A DNA stretch of 64,000 nt, taken from the NCBI GenBank assembly GCA_963736575.1, contig CAVTPD010000001.1:434001-498000 (forward strand), in the 5' to 3' direction. The translations under genes and the position numbers were made by a program. The notes below the pieces were generated by a model. It searched no databases, had not been told where the DNA came from, and worked only from the letters and a program-made list of their open reading frames with translations. This DNA is from CAVTPD01 sp963736575. Its GTDB lineage: Bacteria; Bacteroidota; Bacteroidia; Cytophagales; JAAEPT01. Shown in pieces: positions 17,735 to 24,799 of this stretch. The first letter of the stretch is position 1. Every line of letters begins with the position of its first letter.

Positions 17735-18196
17735 TCACAAAAACTCCCATTCTTCAAAACTAGCCGCCTGACCAATTCTTTCGTTTTCGGCAGTATAAAT
17801 ATTCCATACTTTTACATCTTTAATTACAAAGCGATCTCCTTCAGATGAAATCCGAATGCCTTCGTAATCGCTGGTAAAGCCTTTTTCTTCCACGTCTTTT
17901 AGCATTTTTTCTCTTTTCTCCCGAAAGGCATCTTCTGCCGTTTCTGTTGATGGGGTAGAAGTAAAGGTTTCCCAATCCAGTTTCCAGAGTTGTAAAGCTA
18001 TTTTATTTCCGAAGTTTAGAATAGGAGATACATCTGTGTTGTGAGAAAGAATAACAAAATTGGCCGCATCCATAATTTCTACTTGTTTTTCTGGATTGGG
18101 AGCGCGTTCAACCAGTTCTTTGCCATAAAACTTTTTATAGGAATCCAGCAAGCAAATGCACCATTCTTGTAAAAGACTATCTTTGTAATTCATCAT
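17735..18196 (-). CDS. MEKHLA domain-containing protein
   Basis: 153 residues. It matches the MEKHLA family along its length: LLDSYKKFYGKEL near the N-terminus, FVILSHNTDVSPILNFGN in the centre, LWKLDWETFTSTPS, then GIRISSEGDRFVIKDVKVWN and GQAASFEEWEFL at the end. MEKHLA is a PAS-like fold first noted in plant HD-ZIP III proteins; bacterial stand-alone members have no proven function. Start is ATG at 18194-18196. It is convergent with cheB and alone on its strand. PAS-like sensing is plausible, but a link to chemotaxis is only positional. Confidence 0.85.
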   Translation of the reverse strand: MMNYKDSLLQEWCICLLDSYKKFYGKELVERAPNPEKQVEIMDAANFVILSHNTDVSPILNFGNKIALQLWKLDWETFTSTPSTETAEDAFREKREKMLKDVEEKGFTSDYEGIRISSEGDRFVIKDVKVWNIYTAENERIGQAASFEEWEFL

Positions 18197-18484
18197 CTTT
18201 CAAAAATACATTTATATAGGCGTAGCTTATTATTTACAAAAGGATTTTCAAATGACTGTGATAATAAAAACAAATATGCTTATCCGTTATCTTACCAGTA
18301 CACATTTTCTGAGCAGTTTAATGTTACAATTCCTTCCTGGGGGAAGGTGGGGTTTTCGAAGAAAAGCTCGGAAGGGTTTTTTTAATCAGTAAAGTCATGA
18401 TTCTACTAATCATTGGTAACATTGAGAAAAATCATAAAAACAAAAATCAATTTCTTAGTTAACGTAAAAACAGACTCTATTTAA

Positions 18485-19714
18485 GTGAAAAGATTGCTAA
18501 TAGTTGGTGGCGGAGCAGCCGGATTTTTTGCAGCAAATACCTTGGCTTCGGCAACAAAGGAATTAGAAATTGTTATTCTAGAGAAAACCTCTAAAGTACT
18601 ATCGAAAGTAAAGATTTCGGGAGGAGGAAGGTGCAACGTAACCAACAACTGTTTTGAAGTACCGCGTTTGGTAAAACATTATCCCAGAGGTGAAAAACAA
18701 TTGTTCAAGCCGTTTAAGACTTTTCAGCCTGAAAACACCATTGAATGGTTTAAAAAAAGAGGCGTAAAATTAAAAACGGAAGGCGATAATCGCATGTTTC
18801 CGGTAACGGATTCTTCCCAAACTATAATTGATTGTTTTACCGAAGTGTTCAAACGACCTAATGTTCGTTTAGAAACCGGAATTGATGTTGTTCAGTTTGA
18901 AAAAAAAGAAAACAGCTGGAAACTAAGCACCAAAGACGGACGAAGTTTTAATGGTGATTTTGTGCTTTTAGCAGCAGGTTCGGCTCCTTCGGTATGGAAT
19001 AACATCAAAAACTTAGACCTGAAAATTGAAGCGCCCGTTCCTTCTTTGTTTACATTTAAAATTAAAGACGAACGGTTGAAAGACCTCATGGGAATTTCTT
19101 TCCAAGATGCGGCGGTGAAAGTAGTAGGTGAAAAGTTAGAAGAACGCGGCCCGTTGTTAATCACACATTGGGGTTTAAGTGGTCCGGCGGTATTAAAATT
19201 ATCGGCTTGGGGTGCGGGCGTTTTAAAAGAACGAAATTACCAATTTGAGGTGTTAGTCAATTTTCTGCCGCAATTTACTTTTGACCAATGCCGGGAGTAT
19301 TTGCTGGATTGGAAACTTCAGAACAGTAAAAAGAAATTAATTAATGCCAATCCAATTGATGCGCCTGCCCGTTTTTGGGAGCGATTGTTAAGCGTAATTC
19401 CGGTAGATGAAAACCGAGTGTGTGGTGAATTGTCTAAAAAAGAATTCAATAAGATTTTAACTGAAATTAACCAAGGTTGTTATGCCGTAAGCGGAAAATC
19501 TACGTTTAAAGACGAATTTGTAACCGCAGGTGGAATTGCCCTTAGTGAAATCAATTTAGAAACGATGGCCTCTAAAAAGCATAAAAATTTATATTTTGCG
19601 GGCGAAACAATTAATGTTGATGGTATTACGGGTGGGTTTAACTTCCAAGCAGCGTGGACAACGTCTTGGTTAGCTTCTCAATCCATCTTAAACGAACTAA
19701 ATAACAAACAATGA
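18485..19714 (+). CDS. HI0933/BaiN-family FAD-dependent oxidoreductase
   Basis: A 409-residue flavoprotein of the HI0933/BaiN group. The dinucleotide motif GGGAAG is at 8-13. The family hallmark SGGGRCNVTN is at 45-54. Near the C-terminus NVDGITGGFNFQAAWTT contributes to FAD binding. The start is GTG at 18485, because the Rossmann strand begins right there. Members are annotated as aminoacetone oxidase or NAD(P)/FAD-dependent oxidoreductases; the physiological substrate is unclear. Its stop overlaps the next gene's ATG (ATGA), so the two are coupled. Confidence 0.9.
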   Translation: MKRLLIVGGGAAGFFAANTLASATKELEIVILEKTSKVLSKVKISGGGRCNVTNNCFEVPRLVKHYPRGEKQLFKPFKTFQPENTIEWFKKRGVKLKTEGDNRMFPVTDSSQTIIDCFTEVFKRPNVRLETGIDVVQFEKKENSWKLSTKDGRSFNGDFVLLAAGSAPSVWNNIKNLDLKIEAPVPSLFTFKIKDERLKDLMGISFQDAAVKVVGEKLEERGPLLITHWGLSGPAVLKLSAWGAGVLKERNYQFEVLVNFLPQFTFDQCREYLLDWKLQNSKKKLINANPIDAPARFWERLLSVIPVDENRVCGELSKKEFNKILTEINQGCYAVSGKSTFKDEFVTAGGIALSEINLETMASKKHKNLYFAGETINVDGITGGFNFQAAWTTSWLASQSILNELNNKQ

Positions 19715-20505
19715 AACTGACTAACCTTTTATTAGGATTCATTTTAATCGGATCTTTTGCTTGCTCTCCTTCGGAAGAAGAAAAAACAATACCTGCTGAA
19801 GTAAGCACAGACACAGTTGCTACCGAAGAAAAAACATACGAGCACAAAGCATTCTATACCGATTCTATTACAATTGACGGTAAAGACACGGAAGAAGCTT
19901 GGGCTAAAGCCGAATATTATCCTTTAGACTATGTGATCTTGGGTGACACCAATGTGACCGAAGAAGATTTTACGGGCAAGTTTAAATTGGCTTGGAACGA
20001 GGCTTTTTTGTACGTAATGGTGAAAGTAAAAGACGATTCTCTAATTGATATTTATGAAGATAAATTGGTGCAATGGTGGGACGACGATTGTGTGGAGATT
20101 TTTATAGATGAAGATAATTCTGATGAAGAGCATCAATTCAATCATTCGGCTTTTGCTTACCATGTGGGTTTAAGTTACGATGTGGTTGATCTTGGTCCGG
20201 ATAGATTACCGCATTTATACAACGATCACGTACTTTCTGCCCGCACATTTGACGGCGAATGGTATACGTGGGAATGTGCGGTGAGAGTGTTTGATAAATC
20301 ATTTGTAGACAACGAACCAGCAACGCCTGTAACCTTAACGGCAGGCAAAGAAATGGGTTTTATGTTGGCGTATTGTGATAATGATACGTCGGCTACGCGT
20401 GAAAACTTTATAGGTTCTATAGAAATTGAAGGCGAAGACAAAGACCGTGGCTGGATTGATTCCGGTGTTTTCGGAACCTTGCTTTTGGTAAAAGGTGAAG
20501 AATAA
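19711..20505 (+). CDS. Lipoprotein with CBM9-like domain
   Basis: 264 residues. It has an N-terminal lipoprotein signal with Cys18 (LIGSFACSPSEEE), a short acidic linker, and a CBM9-like beta-sandwich from about residue 50. Typical CBM9 features are ITIDGKDTEEAWAKAEYY and LAWNEAFLYVMVKVKDDSL. CBM9 domains bind reducing ends of sugars, but this subgroup in Bacteroidota is often attached to other activities or stands alone. It overlaps the flavoprotein gene by 4 bp and the downstream ATL gene by 11 bp. Confidence 0.82.
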   Translation: MKLTNLLLGFILIGSFACSPSEEEKTIPAEVSTDTVATEEKTYEHKAFYTDSITIDGKDTEEAWAKAEYYPLDYVILGDTNVTEEDFTGKFKLAWNEAFLYVMVKVKDDSLIDIYEDKLVQWWDDDCVEIFIDEDNSDEEHQFNHSAFAYHVGLSYDVVDLGPDRLPHLYNDHVLSARTFDGEWYTWECAVRVFDKSFVDNEPATPVTLTAGKEMGFMLAYCDNDTSATRENFIGSIEIEGEDKDRGWIDSGVFGTLLLVKGEE

Positions 20506-20821
20506 TTTTTACGAATCGGTTTACCAAGTAACCAAACTAATCCCCAACGGACGGGTGACTTCCTACGGAGCTATTGCTCAGTATTTAGGTTTGAAGTCAT
20601 CCGCCCGAATGGTGGGCTACGCCATGAATGCCGCCCACACCTTACCCGATGTTCCGGCGCACCGAGTAGTGAACCGCAATGGTTTACTCACCGGAAAACA
20701 TCATTTTGAATATCCCAACCAAATGCAAGAACTTTTAGAAGCGGAAGGCATAGAAGTAGAAGACGATAAAATCGTAAAGTTTAAAGAATTGTTTTGGGAT
20801 CCCGGGGTGGAGTTGTTGTGA
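20495..20821 (+). CDS. Alkyltransferase-like (ATL) DNA-binding protein, MGMT homologue without the acceptor cysteine
   Basis: 108 residues matching the DNA-binding domain of O6-alkylguanine-DNA alkyltransferase (VYQVTKLIPNGRVTSYGAIAQ, then ARMVGYAMNA). The active-site PCHR is replaced by PAHR (54-57), with Ala55 in place of the methyl-accepting cysteine. This is the definition of ATL proteins, which bind alkylated guanine and pass it to nucleotide excision repair without repairing it themselves. The start is GTG at 20495, inside the end of the lipoprotein gene, which supports translational coupling. Confidence 0.9.
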   Translation: MKNNFYESVYQVTKLIPNGRVTSYGAIAQYLGLKSSARMVGYAMNAAHTLPDVPAHRVVNRNGLLTGKHHFEYPNQMQELLEAEGIEVEDDKIVKFKELFWDPGVELL

Positions 20822-20842
20822 AAGTAGTTCAAGCCATTAATG

Positions 20843-20898
20843 GTTCAAGCGTCCATTTGGACTTGAATCAACAAAACACCAGCGGACGTTGGCGCTAT
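20843..20898 (+). repeat. Hairpin repeat, copy 1 (upstream of toxin-antitoxin pair)
   Basis: A 56-bp sequence nearly identical to 21621-21677 in the same orientation. It starts GTTCAAGCGTCC and ends GCGGACGTTGGCGCTAT. The arms GCGTCC and GGACGT can pair with one G-U wobble. Together the two copies bracket the antitoxin and toxin genes. The form is that of a REP-like intergenic element. Confidence 0.75.
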
Positions 20899-21061
20899 GG
20901 GGGTGGAAAGCGCTTACTCCAAGTAATCGTATTAGTGGTTTAAGAGCCGACTATGGTTTGTTTTGATCAAAGATCTTTTAATATCCTTAATCATTGCTAA
21001 GAACAGTAAGTGATGGAAAGTATAGAAATTGTTATCTTAGAGAAACAAAAGAGATACTAAG

Positions 21062-21307
21062 ATGAATATAGCAGAAATAAAATCCTCACTTCATCAATAC
21101 ATCGCTCTTACGGATGATGAAAAATTACTGTTTAAAGTACAGGAATATGTTAAAAGCCTGTTGGACAAAGAATCCCAAATAATTGGTTATAGTTCAGATG
21201 GAGAGGCATTAACCTCAGAGAAGTATAAAAAACGGATCGATCAGGCTATAAATGAAGCTGATAATGGAGATGTTTTTACACAGGAGGAAATGGAAAAAGG
21301 TTTGTGA
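21062..21307 (+). CDS. Putative antitoxin of a type II toxin-antitoxin pair
   Basis: An 81-residue, acidic, helical protein (MNIAEIKSSLHQYIALTDDE at the start, DQAINEADNGDVFTQEEMEK near the end). Its stop overlaps the GTG start of a RelE/ParE-like toxin by 4 bases (GTGA), the usual coupled arrangement. The C-terminal half resembles the toxin-wrapping part of small Bacteroidota antitoxins; no clear DNA-binding motif is seen. The antitoxin call depends on the partner. Confidence 0.75.
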   Translation: MNIAEIKSSLHQYIALTDDEKLLFKVQEYVKSLLDKESQIIGYSSDGEALTSEKYKKRIDQAINEADNGDVFTQEEMEKGL

Positions 21308-21546
21308 AAAAAGTAGAGTGGTCAAAAACAGCTAGAAAATCACTGGATAAATATTGTGACTATCTGGCTGAAGAATCTGAAGCAGCTGCTAAGAAAGTTC
21401 GGAAAGAACTGGTTTTAAGTGCTAAAAAACTTTGTGAAAACCCGGGATTATATCAGTTAGATGAATATTATCCCGATAACCCCGGTACTATCCGCCGTTT
21501 TTTTAGGTGGCAATACCGAGTGGTTTATCAGGTAAGGGAAAATTAA
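21304..21546 (+). CDS. RelE/ParE-family toxin, truncated by an in-frame stop
   Basis: 80 residues from GTG 21304. The fold pattern is that of RelE/ParE toxins: VEWSKTARKSLDKYCDYL, a central basic helix pair, and RRFFRWQYRVVYQV. The frame ends at TAA 21544-21546 just after YQVREN. The next codons stay in frame and encode VIILDVIHTSKKPNLIK before TAA at 21598-21600, which is exactly the missing final strand and HTS motif of this family (expected length about 98). The gene therefore looks like a toxin disabled by a nonsense change at codon 81. A functional shortened form cannot be excluded. Confidence 0.8.
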   Translation: MKKVEWSKTARKSLDKYCDYLAEESEAAAKKVRKELVLSAKKLCENPGLYQLDEYYPDNPGTIRRFFRWQYRVVYQVREN

Positions 21547-21600
21547 GTCATAATATTAGATGTAATACATACAAGCAAGAAGCCAAACCTTATAAAATAA
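21547..21600 (+). other. In-frame remnant of the toxin C-terminus beyond the stop
   Basis: 17 sense codons and a TAA continue the toxin frame after its stop. The encoded VIILDVIHTSKKPNL matches the usual C-terminal strand and the HTS-x-x-P motif of RelE/ParE toxins, so the stop at 21544-21546 is recent or is a sequencing error. Confidence 0.75.
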
Positions 21601-21620
21601 TGCATTCATTATCTTTAATA

Positions 21621-21677
21621 GTTCAAGCGTCCGTTTGGGCTTGTATTAACTAAAACACCAGCGGACGCTGGCGCTAT
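21621..21677 (+). repeat. Hairpin repeat, copy 2 (downstream of toxin-antitoxin pair)
   Basis: A 57-bp second copy of the element at 20843-20898, same orientation, starting 21 bp after the end of the full toxin frame. Here the arms GCGTCCG and CGGACGC pair perfectly, with CCA/TGG extending the stem. The copies differ at only a few positions, including the stem change that remains pairable as RNA. Confidence 0.75.
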
Positions 21678-21726
21678 AGAGTTCCGTAGGTAGGTTGTTA
21701 GTTTAACTTTAGCTAATTACTACGTC

Positions 21727-21749
21727 ATTATCCGGCTTGACCGGATAAT
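21727..21749. repeat. Perfect 9-bp palindromic hairpin
   Basis: ATTATCCGG and CCGGATAAT enclose a CTTGA loop. No T tract follows, so it is not a standard terminator. It resembles the second palindrome at 21820-21839 in layout (GTCATT or similar before an inverted repeat, then a purine-rich flank), suggesting REP-type intergenic elements. Confidence 0.55.
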
Positions 21750-21819
21750 CTCTCAAGTATTCTCAGAGATAAGTTTAAACATTTCTTTAATGTAAAAAAC
21801 AACTAAGTTTCATGGAGAG

Positions 21820-21839
21820 ATTCCCATTTTCATGGGAAT
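21820..21839. repeat. Palindromic element ATTCCC-N8-GGGAAT
   Basis: ATTCCCAT and ATGGGAAT enclose TTTC, an 8-bp perfect stem followed by GACG. The ATTCCC-N8-GGGAAT form is that of widespread small intergenic repeats (for example neisserial dRS3 and many REP-like sequences). Only one copy was noticed in this window, so genome-wide repetition is inferred, not seen. Confidence 0.5.
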
Positions 21840-21953
21840 GACGTTTCTCGTTGACTTCTTTGGAAAAGTGAAACAGAATTTAATTCTGAAAGAAATGTAG
21901 AAAAATAGATTGGAATTAATTACGCTATGATGCAACAAAATAATATGGGCAGT

Positions 21954-22415
21954 TTATTTCTTTTTATAAAGTTCATGGATTCTATTATCGGATCGCCCAA
22001 TAGTTTTATAGACAGCATAATATACTTTTGAAGTATCAAAATTGAACTTTCTATCACTGAACCCAAATTCAGTTAAAACATTGTCAGAATAAATGAAATA
22101 AACAGAATCGATCTTTAGTTCTACCCATTTTGTTTCATGATAATGAGTTATTTTTCCTTCAACTCTTTTTAATGGGTAAGTGTCATTATCGTAGATGTTT
22201 TGCCAATCAATAAGCGTGTTTCTAAAACAGAAAAAGGTAATTAATAGTAGTACTAATGATAATAAGATTGATATGGGGTTTGGGATCAACAAGCGAATGA
22301 ACTTGATAAAGTTTAATGAGTAGACAATTAATAAAAAATAGCCACACAGAATCAAATTTGGCCATAGTTGTTCTAGTATGTGATTCTCTAATTTAAATAT
22401 AACTTCCGATTCCAT
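21954..22415 (-). CDS. Hypothetical membrane protein
   Basis: 153 residues, not recognised as a known family. Two hydrophobic helices are visible (about 18-40 and 47-66), followed by a soluble C-terminal half of about 85 residues ending in the basic tail ELYKKK. It lies 13 bp downstream of the sodium:solute symporter gene on the same strand, so the two are probably cotranscribed. Composition is typical of the window. Confidence 0.6.
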   Translation of the reverse strand: MESEVIFKLENHILEQLWPNLILCGYFLLIVYSLNFIKFIRLLIPNPISILLSLVLLLITFFCFRNTLIDWQNIYDNDTYPLKRVEGKITHYHETKWVELKIDSVYFIYSDNVLTEFGFSDRKFNFDTSKVYYAVYKTIGRSDNRIHELYKKK

Positions 22416-22428
22416 AATATTCTCTATA

Positions 22429-23835
22429 CTACTTCTTCTCCGCTATCAAGAACAAACCAATAATTGTAATCACACCGTTTACTAAAAGCACTTCAAAACC
22501 CATTTTATAGCCTGTCTGATTTGCTATTAGTTCTTGGGTAAGGTATGTTAGTACCGGAGCCAAAATAGCCACCATAGGGATCATTTTGTCTTTCAGTTTA
22601 ATGGAAGAAAACAAACCTAAGGTAAAAAGCCCTAACAGGGGTCCGTAGGTATATCCGGCGGCTTTAAACAAATCGCTAATTACACTGTCGTTATTAATTT
22701 GTCTAAAGACAATGATGACCACCAAAATCAATAAGGAGAAGCCAAGGTGCACAAGGTTTCGTTGCTTTTTATCGATGTGGGGTTTCCCTAAAATATCTAC
22801 ACAATAAGAAGTAGTAAGCGCTGTTAACGCAGAATCTGCACTAGAATACGCCGCCGCCGTTAAACCCAAAATAAACAGAATACCAATTGCTGGTCCAAAA
22901 TAATTAAAGGCCAAGTATGGGAACATCATGTCGGCCTTTTCAGGAAGGACAATGCCTTCTTTTTCAGCATAAATATAAAGAAGTGCGCCTAGGGATAAGA
23001 AGAGTAGGTTTACAAACACCAACACAAAACTGAAGGAAACCATGTTCTTTTGCGCATCGGGCAAGGTTTTAATGGTTAAGTTTTTCTGCATCATATCTTG
23101 GTCTAAACCCGTCATTACAATGGTAATAAACGCACCGTTTACCAAGCCCAACCAAAAATTACCTTCGTCCGTTACAGAAGAATACGGACTGTCTTTTACA
23201 GTGTCAATCAACGCAGAAAAGCCCAACTGTAAATCGTCGGCAATCCAATAAACCGTTATTCCGGCCGAAAGCAACATAAATAAAGTTTGTAAAGTATCGG
23301 TCCAGACAACAGTTTTAATTCCGCCTCTAAATGTATACACCCAAATAAGTGCAATGGTAATCACTACAGTCACTTCAAAAGGAATACCGTATTGGCTAAA
23401 TAAGGAAAGTTGTAAAACACTAGCTACTAAATAAAGTCTAAAAGCAGCACCAATAACTCTAGAAATTAAAAAATACACGGCACCGGTTTTGTGCGCAGCT
23501 CTTCCGAAGCGTGTTTCTAAATATTGGTAAATACTTACGGAACTTAATTTATAATACGTGGGTAATAATATAAAGGAAATCACTAAATAACCCAGAACAT
23601 AACCCAGACAAACCGAGAAATAGGAGAAGTGAGAACTTTGTACCCAACCCGGTACAGAAATGAAAGTAACGCCAGATAATGAGGCACCAATCATACCAAA
23701 AGCCACTATATACCACGGTGAATTCTTATTTCCGTCAAAAAAAGAATCACCCGTTTTGTCTTTGGTAAATTCTGAAATTAAGATGAGAACTAAGAAATAG
23801 CCTACTAAACAAGTTAAAATCCAAAATGGAGTCAT
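22429..23835 (-). CDS. Sodium:solute symporter (SSS) family transporter
   Basis: A 468-residue membrane protein with about 13 predicted helices. Family features include the GASLSGVTFISVPGW stretch in TM2, SVYQYLETRFG after TM3 (written SIYQYLETRFG here), and AAAYSSADSALTALTTSYCVDI, the conserved Na+-site helix region. SSS proteins use the sodium gradient to import sugars, amino acids, urea or similar solutes; the substrate cannot be told from sequence. The ATG at 23833-23835 gives the full first helix. It is divergent from clpS across a 64-bp gap. Confidence 0.92.
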   Translation of the reverse strand: MTPFWILTCLVGYFLVLILISEFTKDKTGDSFFDGNKNSPWYIVAFGMIGASLSGVTFISVPGWVQSSHFSYFSVCLGYVLGYLVISFILLPTYYKLSSVSIYQYLETRFGRAAHKTGAVYFLISRVIGAAFRLYLVASVLQLSLFSQYGIPFEVTVVITIALIWVYTFRGGIKTVVWTDTLQTLFMLLSAGITVYWIADDLQLGFSALIDTVKDSPYSSVTDEGNFWLGLVNGAFITIVMTGLDQDMMQKNLTIKTLPDAQKNMVSFSFVLVFVNLLFLSLGALLYIYAEKEGIVLPEKADMMFPYLAFNYFGPAIGILFILGLTAAAYSSADSALTALTTSYCVDILGKPHIDKKQRNLVHLGFSLLILVVIIVFRQINNDSVISDLFKAAGYTYGPLLGLFTLGLFSSIKLKDKMIPMVAILAPVLTYLTQELIANQTGYKMGFEVLLVNGVITIIGLFLIAEKK

Positions 23836-23899
23836 AGAGTGAAATCTTATATTTCGCTAAAAATTGCTAAATTTGTAAACATATCAAACGGAAAGCCTT

Positions 23900-24181
23900 A
23901 TGAATCATTTTCCTGAATACGAACAAGAGGTATTACTTGAAGAGGAAGTAGATACGGCCGATGAAAAATCACTTATCGTTTTTAACGACGAAGTGAATAC
24001 TTTCGATCATGTAATCAAAGCTTTAATGGAAGTGTGTGAACACTCGCCAGAACAAGCAGAGCAATGTACTATTATTATACATCATAATGGTAAATGTTCT
24101 GTAAAACAAGGTGGTTTTGAACTACTTAAACCCATGGAAAAGTCTATTCTCCACCGGGGAATATCTGCCCAGATTCTTTAA
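23900..24181 (+). CDS. clpS: ATP-dependent Clp protease adaptor ClpS
   Basis: 93 residues. ClpS delivers N-degron substrates to ClpAP/ClpCP. The core FNDEVNTFDHVIKAL (the family's hNDdxnt-hdxV motif) and GKCSVKQGGFE are visible, with a flexible acidic N-terminus. A TAAATTTG at 23868-23875 upstream fits a Bacteroidota -7 element. recR follows after 8 bp, so the two may form one transcript. Confidence 0.95.
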   Translation: MNHFPEYEQEVLLEEEVDTADEKSLIVFNDEVNTFDHVIKALMEVCEHSPEQAEQCTIIIHHNGKCSVKQGGFELLKPMEKSILHRGISAQIL

Positions 24182-24189
24182 ACAACTAC

Positions 24190-24798
24190 ATGCATTATCC
24201 TTCCAAACTGGTAGAGGACGCTGTAAATGAAATTTCTAGATTGCCCGGTATTGGCAAGAAAACAGCGTTACGTTTAGTATTACATATTTTAAAATCCGAA
24301 GAAAAATTTTCCGAAGATTTATCAGAAGCTATTCTAAGACTTAGAAAAGAAACACAATACTGTTCTAAGTGTCATTCTATTTCTGATCATGAAATATGTG
24401 GTATTTGTACTAGTACAAGAAGAGACCCAAGTGTAGTATGTATTGTTTCCGATACTAAAGACGTATTGGCGGTAGAAAATACTGCGCAATATTTTGGCTT
24501 GTACCACGTTTTGGGTGGGGTTATAGATCCTTTAAATGGGATTGGTCCTTCAGACTTAAACATTGATACGCTTTTAAAAAGAGTAGAAAATGATGGAGTT
24601 GAAGAAATAATTGTAGCTCTTAACCCAACTATGGAAGGTGATACAACCACTTTTTATTTAATGAAAAAATTAAAAGATAAAAAGGTAAAGGTTTCTTCCA
24701 TTGCTAGAGGGATTCCTGTTGGTGGTGAATTAGAATACGCCGATGAAGTGACACTTGGTAGAAGTATTGTTACCAGAACCGCCTTATTTTTCGATTAA
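24190..24798 (+). CDS. recR: Recombination mediator protein RecR
   Basis: 202 residues. Works with RecF and RecO to load RecA at gaps. It shows the helix-hairpin-helix (RLPGIGKKTALRL), a four-cysteine zinc site (Cys58, Cys61, Cys70, Cys73), and a Toprim domain (VCIVSDTKDVLAVENT onward) ending with GRSIVTRTALF. The length is normal. It ends one base before the GTG start of the glycosyltransferase gene. Confidence 0.97.
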   Translation: MHYPSKLVEDAVNEISRLPGIGKKTALRLVLHILKSEEKFSEDLSEAILRLRKETQYCSKCHSISDHEICGICTSTRRDPSVVCIVSDTKDVLAVENTAQYFGLYHVLGGVIDPLNGIGPSDLNIDTLLKRVENDGVEEIIVALNPTMEGDTTTFYLMKKLKDKKVKVSSIARGIPVGGELEYADEVTLGRSIVTRTALFFD

Positions 24799-24799
24799 A

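Noticed and set aside
17663..17848. Plus-strand open frame after cheB
   Set aside because: It runs across the terminator hairpin and into the antisense of the MEKHLA gene; no family resemblance.
21018..21045. Short similarity between the antitoxin leader and the flavoprotein gene near 18566 (about 20 of 22 bases)
   Set aside because: Within chance expectation for AT-rich sequence of this length; no longer homology around it.
20821..21677. CRISPR-like array
   Set aside because: Only two repeat copies, more than 700 bp apart, with genes between them; repeat length and spacing do not fit an array.
24755..24799. Longer start for the glycosyltransferase inside recR
   Set aside because: The extra 15 residues are hydrophilic and unlike GT2 N-termini; GTG 24800 directly precedes the first beta strand and is only one base from the recR stop.
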